Shown: positions 43,874 through 53,700 of the stretch, in pieces
Numbering within the stretch: position 1 is the first letter of the stretch
Layout: every line of letters begins with the position of its first letter
Assembly: GCA_036676415.1 (NCBI GenBank)
Contig: JAKFCX010000019.1
Span: forward strand, 53,423 to 117,422
Source of the DNA: JAEZDC01 sp036676415
GTDB taxonomy: Bacteria; Bacteroidota; Bacteroidia; Chitinophagales; Chitinophagaceae
DNA: 64,000 nucleotides
Direction of reading: 5' to 3'
The notes under the pieces: generated by a model
Databases searched by the model: none
Told to the model about the DNA's origin: nothing
Seen by the model: the letters and a program-made list of their open reading frames with translations, nothing else
Program-made: the position numbers and the translations under genes

Positions 43874-44560
43874 TTGAAAAAGATATTAGTCATTACTTGT
43901 TTCTTGATCGGTGTTAGTGCAACTGCTCAGAAAAATATCTGGCAAAAGTTCAGTGGTGGTTTCAATGCATCGTTGGGTATACCGCAAGGTGAGTTTCAAG
44001 AGGTGAATAAGGATGCTGCCTTTGGACTTCGTGCACATGTCATGTTCAACCCTAATCGCCAGGTACCTGTACTTTTTGGACTAGACTTAGGATATGCTGT
44101 AATGGGTTCAAGAAGTGTATATTTTACGGATAACTGGTTCGATCAATATCAAATGACAGCATCGAGTAATATTTTTTCAGCCCAATTCAAGCTGAGGCTG
44201 CAACAACAAAAGATCGTAGCTGTTCGTCCTTTTGCTGAAGCTATTATCGGGTGGAATGATTTCTTTTCTACAGTAAATGTGGAACGTCAAACATATTATG
44301 GACCTGGCTTTAATGAAGGCTATGGAGATGCTTCTGACGCAGAATGGGCTTTAACTTATGGTGGTGCTGCAGGTTTAGATATTAAGCTAAATAAAGAAGG
44401 AAACTTATGGCTGGAAGTGAAAGCAGCATATATGATCGGAAGAAAAGCTTTCTACCTTACCAATCCACGAATAGCTTCTAATGGACAGGTTACATTTGAT
44501 GCGAAAGAGTCTGAAACAAATATGTTGATACCACAAATCGGTGTCAAGTTTGGATTGTAA
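43874..44560 (+). CDS. Outer-membrane beta-barrel-like exported protein
   Basis: A 228-residue exported protein. Signal peptide, residues 1-18 (ending ATAQ). The rest alternates hydrophobic and polar residues in beta strands: FSGGFNASLGIPQGEF, VPVLFGLDLGYAVMGS, IFSAQFKLRLQQQKIVAVRP and LIPQIGVKFGL, ending in an aromatic/leucine terminal strand as expected of a small barrel. TTG start at 43874, shortly after TACTTTTG (43847-43854), which may be its -7 box. Function unknown. Confidence 0.7.
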   Translation: MKKILVITCFLIGVSATAQKNIWQKFSGGFNASLGIPQGEFQEVNKDAAFGLRAHVMFNPNRQVPVLFGLDLGYAVMGSRSVYFTDNWFDQYQMTASSNIFSAQFKLRLQQQKIVAVRPFAEAIIGWNDFFSTVNVERQTYYGPGFNEGYGDASDAEWALTYGGAAGLDIKLNKEGNLWLEVKAAYMIGRKAFYLTNPRIASNGQVTFDAKESETNMLIPQIGVKFGL

Positions 44561-44561
44561 T

Positions 44562-44619
44562 TAACCGCTATGACACAAAGACGCAATGAAAACATAGCGG
44601 CATGGCATCGTAGCGGTAA
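44562..44619. repeat. Dispersed palindromic repeat, family A-like (copy 9)
   Basis: TAACCGCTATGACACAAAGA at the left and CGTAGCGGTAA at the right, with CATAGCGG inside; arms pair as TACCGCTA/TAGCGGTA. It lies between convergent genes. Confidence 0.6.
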
Positions 44620-44660
44620 TAGATTTACTTTCTCTTCTTATTACTCCTTTTCTCTTAGTG

Positions 44661-46334
44661 CTACTTCAAAATTCGTGTTCGTCTCAACTCCAGTAAATTC
44701 AATGCATTGGGTTTAAAACCTGTAACGTTTTTCTGTACAATATGAAGCACCATATCGTACCATAAAGGAATTACAGGAGCATCATTAATTACGATCTGGT
44801 CCATTTGACGATACAATTCATACCGTGCGGAATCATTTATCTCTAGTAAAGCCTTTTCGTACAACACATCAAATGCTGCATTCTTATATCTTGTATAATT
44901 CGGTGGAGCAGGATTCTTACTGTAATACATAGCCATATAATTCTCTGCATCCGGATAATCTGCTATCCAGCTGCCACGAAAGAATAAAGCTTGCGATTTA
45001 GCTGTTTGCTCAAGCAATAAACTTTTCTGTATCACTTCTACCTGAACAGCTATTCCTGCATTCTCCAATTCCTTGGCAACAAAACTTCCGATATCAGCAT
45101 AGATTGGAATGGTCAGTAATTTAATGACCGGTATTCTAGATGTTAGCCCAGCCTGCTGCAACAATGCTCTTGCTTTTGCTGGGTCATAAGCATATCCTTT
45201 CACTATTTCAGTATTTCTCGAAGGCAATCCACCAGGTACAAAACCAGCTTCAGCAGGAATGCCAATTGAGTTTCGCATGTACATCACCAGTTTTCTTTTA
45301 TCAATGGCATGATTCATTGCCTGCCGCAATGCTTTGATCTTTGTGGGTGCGTTTTTTAATACCGGACTGTTTTCATCTACCAGCATTCCCAGGTATTCTG
45401 TATTCAGGTATGGATGCTTGTTCAGCGTGATCCTATCTTTCCATTCATCTCTCAGATCACCTTTCTTAGAAAGGACTTCATCTTTAAAGGATGGGTCGAT
45501 ATCGTTGATGAAACTCAAATCTCCCTGGCGAAATTGCAGAAACTCTGTTGCCTTATTATCAAAAAAAGTGATCTTGATGGCATCTAAATAAGGTAATGAA
45601 ATTCCGGTTTCATCTTTCTCCCAGTAGTTCTCATTCTTATGCATCACAAGTGCCTGGCCTTCTTCCCACATGAACATTTTAAAAGGACCTGTTCCAACAG
45701 GATGTCTTCTGAAATCCTTTCCATATTTCTCTACTGCTTCTTTTGGAACGATGCTGCAGTATTGCATACTTAGAATGCCCATGATCGGATGAAACGGTCG
45801 TAATAACTTCAATTGAAATGTAGAATCATTTAAAGCAATAAATGGCTGAACTGTATCTACCCTGTTATTAAATATCCATGTACCTGTGCTGGCTGTTGAC
45901 TTATCTAAAATTCTTCCAAGGCTATAAGCAACATCTGTAGCTGTCATTCTCCTACCCTTTCCGTTTTGGAAACAGGCATCATCATGAAAGAATACATCGT
46001 TACGAAGATGGAATGTGAACCTTAATCTGTCATCACTCACTTCCCAGCTTTTTGCAATAGATGGAACGATGTTAAGGTTAGAATCAACTTCTACCAATGT
46101 ATTATATAGTTGATGGATCGGCCACATAACAGACTGGTTCTTGGCAAAGGCAGGATCAAGAGAAGCGATACCTGTTTGTTCGTTGTAAGTGAAGACTTGT
46201 TTATCGGAAGACTGCCTGGTACTACAAGAAAATAAACCACAGAGACACAAAGACACAAAGACACACAAAGAACTTAGTGAAACTTGGTGTCTTCGTGTCT
46301 TCGTGGTAAAAAATTGTATTAGCCCTAAAAACAT
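44661..46334 (-). CDS. ABC transporter peptide-binding lipoprotein (SBP family 5)
   Basis: About 557 residues. The N-terminus is a lipoprotein signal ending LFSC near residue 37. The mature part is a full SBP_bac_5 protein: GIASLDPAFAKNQSVMWPIH, NLNIVPSIAKSWEVSDDRLR, GRRMTATDVAYSLGRILDKS and VPKEAVEKYGKDFRRHPVGT then GPFKMF. It binds peptides or similar solutes for an Opp/Dpp-type importer; no permease genes adjoin. Oddity: residues about 9-37 (FTTKTRRHQVSLSSLCVFVS and onward) are encoded by a dispersed palindromic repeat (46235-46308), so the repeat has supplied the export signal. Divergent from the M1 peptidase, with 26 bases between starts. Confidence 0.88.
   Translation of the reverse strand: MFLGLIQFFTTKTRRHQVSLSSLCVFVSLCLCGLFSCSTRQSSDKQVFTYNEQTGIASLDPAFAKNQSVMWPIHQLYNTLVEVDSNLNIVPSIAKSWEVSDDRLRFTFHLRNDVFFHDDACFQNGKGRRMTATDVAYSLGRILDKSTASTGTWIFNNRVDTVQPFIALNDSTFQLKLLRPFHPIMGILSMQYCSIVPKEAVEKYGKDFRRHPVGTGPFKMFMWEEGQALVMHKNENYWEKDETGISLPYLDAIKITFFDNKATEFLQFRQGDLSFINDIDPSFKDEVLSKKGDLRDEWKDRITLNKHPYLNTEYLGMLVDENSPVLKNAPTKIKALRQAMNHAIDKRKLVMYMRNSIGIPAEAGFVPGGLPSRNTEIVKGYAYDPAKARALLQQAGLTSRIPVIKLLTIPIYADIGSFVAKELENAGIAVQVEVIQKSLLLEQTAKSQALFFRGSWIADYPDAENYMAMYYSKNPAPPNYTRYKNAAFDVLYEKALLEINDSARYELYRQMDQIVINDAPVIPLWYDMVLHIVQKNVTGFKPNALNLLELRRTRILK
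46235..46308. repeat. Dispersed palindromic repeat, family A-like (copy 10), coding for a signal peptide
   Basis: ACCACAGAGACACAAAGACA pairs with the complementary TGTCTTCGTGTCTTCGTGGT on the right side. It overlaps the 5' end of the peptide-binding lipoprotein gene and encodes its signal sequence. Confidence 0.75.
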
Positions 46335-46360
46335 CGTAGCGAATATCCTAATTTTAAAAT

Positions 46361-48133
46361 ATGAAGTTGAAATTATTCATTGCGGCTATAATGTTACTGC
46401 CTTTTTTAACGAAAGCCCAATTAGGTGATGATAAAAACAAGTTCACTAAAGCTGATACTTTACGTGGAAGTTTGAATGAGAACAGGGATTGGTGGGATGT
46501 ATTGCGATATGATATTGAGGTGAAACCGGATTTTCAAAAGAAGACAATTGAGGGTACAGTCGAAATAAAATTTAATGAGATAAAACCACACAAAACAAAA
46601 ATTCAAATCGACCTACAGCAACCTCTGATAATTGATAGTATCCAAGTGAAATCTTTAGGAGATAACAGCCATATCTTAAAAGATGGTCACGGAATTATAA
46701 ACTTCGAGTACACTAAAGTAAGTTTTATCAGAGATTCTGTTTCGAACGTAGTGTATTTCGACTACCCTTATATCAGAGATAAAAACTGTTCATTCAAAAT
46801 TTTCTACCACGGCACACCCAAAGAAGCCAAGAATGCTCCCTGGGATGGTGGCTGGATATGGAAAACAGATTCACTTGGTCGTCCGTGGATGAGTATTGCT
46901 GTACAGGGTTTAGGTGCCTCAGCATGGTTTCCATGTAAAGATCACCAGAGTGATGAACCGGATAATGGTGCTTCATTGACAGTTATTGTTCCTGATTCAT
47001 TAGTGGCAGTTGGTAATGGTAGGTTGATGTCCAAATTCCAAATTCCAAATTCCCAATTACACTCATACAAATGGGAAGTAAAGAATCCTATCAATAGTTA
47101 TAACATCGTTCCTTCAATTGGAAACTATATCAGCTGGAGAGATACACTCATCAGCAATGAATATGATACCATGCGTTTTCAAAATAATGGCATCAAAGAT
47201 TCTGTTATAGCCCGAAGAAGATTGGAGCTGGAATATTGGGTTCTCGACTACAATTTACCCAAAGCAAAAGTTCAGTTTGAACAGGTAAAACCCATGCTCC
47301 GATGTTTTGAACACTGGTTTGGTCCCTACCCTTTTTATGAAGATGGATACAAGCTGGTAGAAAGCCCACACCTTGGTATGGAACACCAATCTGCAGTTGC
47401 CTATGGTAATAAATTTCGAAACGGATATTTGGGAAGAGATCGTAGCGGAACAGGATGGGGATCTAAATGGGATTTTATCATCATTCACGAAAGTGGCCAC
47501 GAGTGGTTTGCCAATAACATCACCACCAAAGACATTGCTGATATGTGGGTGCATGAAGGTTTTACCAACTACAGCGAAACATTATACACTGAATGGCTCT
47601 TTGGGAAACAGGCTGGAGATGAATACAACAAAGGTCTTAGAAGAAATATACAGAACGATAAACCGATCATCGGCATCTATGGCGTGAACCAGGAAGGCAG
47701 TGGTGATATGTACGACAAGGCTGGCAATATGATTCACATTATTCGCAAAGTGATTAATGATGATGAGAAATTCCGGAAGATACTCAGTGGTATGAATGAA
47801 GTATTCTGGCACCAGACAGTCACCACACAACAAATAGAGAATTATATCATCCAGCAATCAGGAATTGATTTCCAGAAAACCTTTGATCAATATCTCAGAA
47901 CCACACAAATACCCCAGCTAGAGTTTTACCTCAGTAAAGACAAGAAGAAGATCACTTATCGCTGGACAAACTCCATAAAAGGTTTTAATCTTCCGCTTGT
48001 CATCAATAACAAAAGGTACAGTATCACCACAAAGTGGAAGACGACTGCCATTACAAAAGACGACCTTAGCCGCTGGAACAAGATTGATATTGAGCAACTT
48101 TATTACATCACTGCAACACAGGTTAAACCTTAA
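46361..48133 (+). CDS. M1 family metallopeptidase
   Basis: A 590-residue exported zinc aminopeptidase-like protein. Signal peptide, residues 1-19 (ending TKAQ). Beta-rich N-terminal domain (DVLRYDIEVKPDFQKKTIEG), substrate loop GMEHQSAVAYGN, and zinc site HESGH with a glutamate 18 residues on (in VHEGFTNYSETLYTEW), the HExxH-x18-E arrangement. Oddity: residues MSKFQIPNSQLHSY are encoded by four copies of CCAAATT-type heptamers at 47031-47058, probably an in-frame repeat insertion. The flippase gene follows 20 bases downstream on the same strand. Confidence 0.9.
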   Translation: MKLKLFIAAIMLLPFLTKAQLGDDKNKFTKADTLRGSLNENRDWWDVLRYDIEVKPDFQKKTIEGTVEIKFNEIKPHKTKIQIDLQQPLIIDSIQVKSLGDNSHILKDGHGIINFEYTKVSFIRDSVSNVVYFDYPYIRDKNCSFKIFYHGTPKEAKNAPWDGGWIWKTDSLGRPWMSIAVQGLGASAWFPCKDHQSDEPDNGASLTVIVPDSLVAVGNGRLMSKFQIPNSQLHSYKWEVKNPINSYNIVPSIGNYISWRDTLISNEYDTMRFQNNGIKDSVIARRRLELEYWVLDYNLPKAKVQFEQVKPMLRCFEHWFGPYPFYEDGYKLVESPHLGMEHQSAVAYGNKFRNGYLGRDRSGTGWGSKWDFIIIHESGHEWFANNITTKDIADMWVHEGFTNYSETLYTEWLFGKQAGDEYNKGLRRNIQNDKPIIGIYGVNQEGSGDMYDKAGNMIHIIRKVINDDEKFRKILSGMNEVFWHQTVTTQQIENYIIQQSGIDFQKTFDQYLRTTQIPQLEFYLSKDKKKITYRWTNSIKGFNLPLVINNKRYSITTKWKTTAITKDDLSRWNKIDIEQLYYITATQVKP

Positions 48134-48153
48134 TTTGCAGATCATACGCTACA

Positions 48154-49644
48154 ATGGCTATTCGTAAGCAGGCAATTATTTCAAGCATCCTGGTGTACAT
48201 CGGCTTTATTATCGGAGCCGTTAACACTTATTTCTTTGTAAAGAATGGCTCATTCTCTCCTGCCGAATATGGATTGACAAGGATATTCTTCGATGTAGCT
48301 ATGAACTTTTATGCTTTTGGTTGCCTTGGAGTGATTCCTGTTATCTATAAATTTTATCCTTATTACAATGATAACCTGCCGAAGAAAGAAAATGACCTGC
48401 TTTCCTGGGCTTTGGTAACGGCAATGATCGGCTTTGTATTATTGCTGATACTTGGTTTTGTTTTTGAGCCAATCATCATACGGAAGTTCACAGCACGTTC
48501 ATTACTTTTCGTCCAGTATTTCTATTGGGTATTTCCTTTTGCGTTTGGATTGCTTTTCTTTTCAGTACTCGAAGCTTATAGCTGGGCGTTAAAAAAGACA
48601 GTATTCTCAAACTTCCTGAAAGAGACAGGTTTAAGGCTCATTACACTGGCATTTATCCTGCTCTATTATTTTAAGATCATCAGCTTTGATGTATTTGTAA
48701 AGCTGTTCTCATCTTTATACTTCCTCATCTTCCTTGTTTTACTCATTTATCTAATCAGGATCGGCAGGTTTCACCTCACCTTTAAGTTCAGCCGGGTAAC
48801 AAAGAAGTTCTGGAAGAAGATGTTTGCCATGCAGTCTTTGGTATTCGGTGGTGTGGTCATTCAATCCATCGGTCTAACAATAGATACATTGATCATTGCC
48901 AGCCGTATCAGTTTATCATACGCTGGTATTTTCAATCTGGCACAATACGTTGCCAATCTTGTACAGGTACCACAGAGAAGTATTCAGTCAATTTCCGTTG
49001 GTGTTATTTCACAGCATTGGAAAGACAAAAATTACAGCGAGATCAACCGTATCTACAAACGTTCGTCCATTAACCTGCTGATCATGGCTTTGTTTATTTA
49101 TGGCGGCATTACGCTGAATATTTATGATATGTTCAGCATATTGCCAATTCAGCCGATTTACAGGGATGGCATTATTGTAATGATCGTACTCGGTGTTGCC
49201 AGGATCATCGATGCAGGAACTGGTGTTAACGGAATCATCATCGCTACTTCTACCTTCTGGCGGTTCGATTTTTTAAGTGGAGTAGTAATGCTGGCTATTC
49301 GGATACCGGTGACCTATTATTTTATTATAGAATACGGCATCATTGGTTCAGCTTATGCAGAGGTATTTGCTTATAGCGTGTACAATTTTATTCGGTTCGA
49401 ATTTCTCAGGCGTAAATTCAATATGCAGCCATTTGATAGAAATACATTGTATGCCATATTGCTTGCCCTTGTTGCCTTTGGTGCTGCTTATTTAACAGGC
49501 AGTATCATTGAAAATGTATGGCTGAGGATCATTGCTCAGAGCCTCGTGTTTTCTGCAATCATGTTAGGAGGTGTATTCAAGCTCGAACTTTCAGCAGATG
49601 TAATGCAGTTGTATCATAAATGGATAAAGAAGAGTAAAGATTAA
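48154..49644 (+). CDS. Oligosaccharide flippase (Wzx/MATE-like)
   Basis: A 496-residue polytopic membrane protein with about 12-14 hydrophobic helices. Family marks: ISSILVYIGFIIGAVNTYFF at the first helix, AEYGLTRIFFDVAMNFYAFG, FPFAFGLLFFSVLEAYSWAL and IDAGTGVNGIIIATSTFWRF in the middle, then YFIIEYGIIGSAYAEVFAYS. It likely moves lipid-linked glycan units across the inner membrane. Transcribed after the M1 peptidase. The glycan that it serves is unknown. Confidence 0.85.
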   Translation: MAIRKQAIISSILVYIGFIIGAVNTYFFVKNGSFSPAEYGLTRIFFDVAMNFYAFGCLGVIPVIYKFYPYYNDNLPKKENDLLSWALVTAMIGFVLLLILGFVFEPIIIRKFTARSLLFVQYFYWVFPFAFGLLFFSVLEAYSWALKKTVFSNFLKETGLRLITLAFILLYYFKIISFDVFVKLFSSLYFLIFLVLLIYLIRIGRFHLTFKFSRVTKKFWKKMFAMQSLVFGGVVIQSIGLTIDTLIIASRISLSYAGIFNLAQYVANLVQVPQRSIQSISVGVISQHWKDKNYSEINRIYKRSSINLLIMALFIYGGITLNIYDMFSILPIQPIYRDGIIVMIVLGVARIIDAGTGVNGIIIATSTFWRFDFLSGVVMLAIRIPVTYYFIIEYGIIGSAYAEVFAYSVYNFIRFEFLRRKFNMQPFDRNTLYAILLALVAFGAAYLTGSIIENVWLRIIAQSLVFSAIMLGGVFKLELSADVMQLYHKWIKKSKD

Positions 49645-49663
49645 TTAGCTGGCATGTTTGCTA

Positions 49664-49699
49664 CTATGCAGCTTCGTTGCGTCGCACTCTTGTACAATT
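49664..49699 (+). repeat. Dispersed repeat, family B (copy 3)
   Basis: TATGCAGCTTCGTTGCGTCG then CACTCTTGTACAATT. It follows the flippase stop codon. Confidence 0.6.
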
Positions 49700-49713
49700 G
49701 AAATATTGCTGAA

Positions 49714-50442
49714 CTATTTAGATCCCAGCGAAGACTCAGCTGGTCTTACAATTCTTCCTGCACCACGATAACGTTGTTTCCAGTAACTATCATTAAGGTC
49801 ACTTACAGAAACTCCCTGGCTTACTGCAGCATGAACAAACTTATTGTTCATGATATAAACACCTACATGAGAAATTCTTCTTCCGGTGGTATAAAAGAAA
49901 ACAAGATCACCTTCCTGCAACTCTCCAGGTTCAATTCTTTGGGTAACATCATATTGTTCCTGTGCTGTTCTTGGTATTTCTATATTGTACACATCTTTTA
50001 ATACAGAACGTGTAAAAGCAGAACAGTCGATGCAGTTCTTTGTATTTCCACCAAGGCAATATTTAGTTCCCCACCACTCTTCAATGGATTGTAACATCTG
50101 TGTATTGGTTAACTGATTCACAGGAGCATCAAAAACAGTGGCATATTTAATTTGAAGTGCATCAGCGTTTTCGATAGCCAATGTCCTGGATGCCTCTGAA
50201 TTTGGTTCTATATAACCAACCTGCGTAGCGTTTTTATTAGAACCCCTGGTTGTTTGTTTGGAAACGACAGTTGTTCCTGGAGTAACTGTAATATTATCTA
50301 GGAAAACAACCTCACCATTTTTTTTACTTTTCGATTGAGGTTTTCCTTTTGGCGTTGAATCATCTTTAGAAGCAAGATTGTGAACTGTCTTACAACTGGT
50401 GAAAACACCTATTAATAGTATTGATAATATGGCTCTTAGCAT
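49714..50442 (-). CDS. NlpC/P60 family cell-wall hydrolase lipoprotein
   Basis: A 242-residue lipoprotein. Lipobox VFTSC near residue 17. A Lys/Ser/Pro-rich linker follows; residues about 125-240 are an NlpC/P60 peptidase: KYCLGGNTKNCIDCSAFTRS (catalytic Cys), RTAQEQYDVTQRIEPGELQE, GDLVFFYTTGRRISHVGVYI (His) and KFVHAA. It cuts peptidoglycan stem peptides. ATG 50442 is preferred to 50457 since it begins the signal directly (MLRAILS). Divergent from dnaE. Confidence 0.9.
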   Translation of the reverse strand: MLRAILSILLIGVFTSCKTVHNLASKDDSTPKGKPQSKSKKNGEVVFLDNITVTPGTTVVSKQTTRGSNKNATQVGYIEPNSEASRTLAIENADALQIKYATVFDAPVNQLTNTQMLQSIEEWWGTKYCLGGNTKNCIDCSAFTRSVLKDVYNIEIPRTAQEQYDVTQRIEPGELQEGDLVFFYTTGRRISHVGVYIMNNKFVHAAVSQGVSVSDLNDSYWKQRYRGAGRIVRPAESSLGSK

Positions 50443-50630
50443 AGGCTGTAGATGCAATATAACCCAGCATTACAATAAGAAGTCAATGTGTAAAAAACTT
50501 TTTAACAAATTACAGTCTATTTTAAGGTTGTGGATAACTCCGATTTCGGATAGAAAGCAGGACTTTCGATCTTTGGACGCTGATGGTGGAATGGGTGCTG
50601 AATTCTTTACCTGTTGCAATGAAAACAGAA

Positions 50631-50663
50631 TGCACAAGGGAGTGACACAACAGACGATGCCAT
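50631..50663 (-). repeat. Dispersed repeat, family B (copy 4, minus)
   Basis: Reads on the minus strand TATGGCATCGTCTGTTGTGT then CACTCCCTTGTGCA. It lies between the NlpC/P60 gene and dnaE. Confidence 0.6.
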
Positions 50664-50717
50664 AAAATTCTATCGCCGACCCAATCTAAAACATCAGATC
50701 TCAAATTTCAGATTCCT

Positions 50718-53700
50718 ATGTGCAAATTTTCACATTTACATGTTCATACACAATACTCTTTATTAGATGGTGCAGCATCTATTGAGAGCCTCTATAAAAA
50801 AGCAGCGAAAGATGAGATGCCTGCCCTGGCAATTACTGATCATGGAAACATGTTTGGGGTATTTGATTTTGTAAACCAGGCCTGGAAGAATACAAGAGTT
50901 ATTGGTAAGGACGATAAAGGAAAAGATATTACGGAGCCTGTAGTAAAACCAATTGTCGGGTGTGAATTTTACGTGGTAGAGAACCGTCATATTCGATCTT
51001 TTTCAAAAGAACAGAAAGATCAACGTTATCACCAGGTTTTGCTTGCGAAAAACAAAACAGGTTATGCGAACCTGGTAAAACTTACTTCGTTAGGCTATAT
51101 AGAAGGTCTGTATTCGAAATATCCAAGAATAGATAAAGAGCTGATTGAAAAATATCATGAAGGATTAATTGCTACCACATGCTGCATTGGTGCTTATGTG
51201 CCTCAAACCATTCTAAATGATGGTGAAGAAGCTGCCGAGAAAGAATTCAAGTGGTGGCTCGATATGTTTGGTGAGGATTATTATATAGAGATCCAAAGGC
51301 ACAATATCAAAGAGCAGCTCATCATTAATGAAACATTAATGAAGTTTGCTAAGAAATATAATGTTCCTGTTATTGCTACCAACGACAGCCATTATACAGA
51401 CAGGGAAGATTATAATGCACACGACATTCTTTTATGTATCAATACAGGTGAAAAACAAGCTACACCAGGCTACGATGATATTACCAATGATGATCTGCAT
51501 ATAAAAGAACGCCGTTTTAAATTTCCAAACGACCAGTTCTATTTCAAAACATCAGAAGAGATGAAATCTCTTTTTGATGATATTCCTGAAGCAATCGATA
51601 ATACCAATGCTATTGTAGATAAGGTTGAAGTGTTGAATCTTAAGAAAGATATTCTACTACCCAACTTCCCTATTCCGCCTGCATTTAAAGTACACGAAGA
51701 TGATACATTGAACCAATGGGAATATCTGAAACATCTCACCTACGAAGGTGCAAAGAATCGTTATGGCGAGATAGAAGAAACGGTGAGGGAAAGAATAGAT
51801 TTTGAACTGTTCACGGTTAAGACAATGGGTTTTGCCGGTTACTTCCTCATTGTATCAGACTTCATTAGGGCAGGAAGAGAAATGAATGTGTTTGTGGGTC
51901 CTGGTCGTGGTTCTGCAGCAGGTAGTGTGGTGGCTTATTGTATTGGCATCACGAATATTGATCCCATAAAATACAATCTACTGTTCGAAAGGTTTCTAAA
52001 TCCTGATCGTAAGTCAATGCCCGATATTGATACGGATTTTGATGATGAAGGAAGACAAAAGGTAATTGATTATGTAGTTGCCAAATATGGAAAGAACCAG
52101 GTAGCACAGATCATTACTTATGGTACGATGGCTGCCAAGATGAGTATTAAAGATGTTGCCAGGGCTTTGGATCTTCCACTGCCTGAGAGTAATGCTTTGG
52201 CAAAAATGGTTCCTGACAGACCTGGAACTGATCTTGGACGAGTACTAACTGCTCCACTAACGATCAAGGAAGGAGAAAAATCATTAGAAGAAAAAGAAGG
52301 TTTTGGTGGAGAAGACATCGACAACATTAAGAAGCTGCGTGAAATATATCATGGTAATGATATAAGATCTAGAGTGTTGAAAGAAGCAGAGAGATTGGAA
52401 GGCTCTGTTCGAAATACCGGAATACATGCTGCAGGTATCATCATTGCACCAAAAGATCTAACGGAGTTAATTCCGGTAGCTACTTCAAAAGATTCCGATC
52501 TTTGGGTCACACAGATAGAAGGAAGCATTATTGAAGATGCTGGTGTAATCAAGATGGACTTTTTGGGATTGAAAACTTTGTCAATCCTTAAAACTGCATT
52601 GGAACTCATCAAACAAAATCATGGAATTGAGATCGAGATTGATAACATTCCACTGGATGATGAGAAAACATATTTGCTCTACCAGAAAGGAGAAACGAAC
52701 GGTACTTTCCAGTTTGAAAGTCCGGGTATGCAAAAATATTTACGTGAACTGAAGCCGGATAAGTTTGCTGACCTTATTGCAATGAATGCCTTGTATCGTC
52801 CTGGCCCAATGGCTTACATTCCACAATATGTTGCAAGAAAGCATGGCAGAGAGCAAGTGGAATATGATATTGAAGACATGAAGGAATACCTGGAAGAAAC
52901 CTATGGTATTACCGTTTACCAGGAACAGGTGATGTTGCTTTCTCAAAGTATTGCAGGCTTTTCAAAAGGAGATGCTGACGTTCTTAGAAAGGCAATGGGT
53001 AAGAAACAAAAATCTGTGCTCGATAAAATGAAAGCACAGTTCATATCCGGTGCAACAGCTAAGGGCCATCCTGAAGATAAGCTGGAAAAAATATGGACTG
53101 ACTGGGAAGCTTTTGCTCAGTATGCATTCAATAAATCTCACTCAACCTGTTATGCATTTGTTGCCTATCAAACGGCATATTTAAAAGCCCACTACCCTTC
53201 TGAATACATGGCTGCAGTGTTGAATCATGCAGGAAGCATTGAGAAGATCACATTCTTTATGGAAGAGTGTAAACGAATGGGATTAAAAGTGCTTGGACCT
53301 GATATTAACGAATCAAAGAAAGGCTTTGCAGTGAACATGAAGGGTGAGGTACGATTTGGTTTAGGTGGATTAAAAGGTGTTGGTGAAGCTGCCATAGAAA
53401 GTTTAATTGAAGAAAGAGAAAAAGCTGGTCCTTATAAAACGGTGTTTGATTTTATCTGCAGGGTAAATCAACGAACAGTGAACAAAAAATCAATTGAAAG
53501 CCTGGCTTATTCCGGTGCATTTGATTGTTTTCCTGAACTGCACCGTGCTCAATATTTCTTTACGATGCCGGGCGATACAAAATCTGGCTTAGAAAGAATC
53601 ATTCAATTCGGCAATCAATACCAGGCAAATAAACTAAACAGCTCTGCCAGTTTATTCGGTGCAGATTCATTGCCGGAAATTCCTACTCCTAAACTTCCTG

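Noticed and set aside
16..46308. Family A repeats considered as a CRISPR array
   Set aside because: Copies are scattered singly between genes, with no regular spacers and no cas genes.
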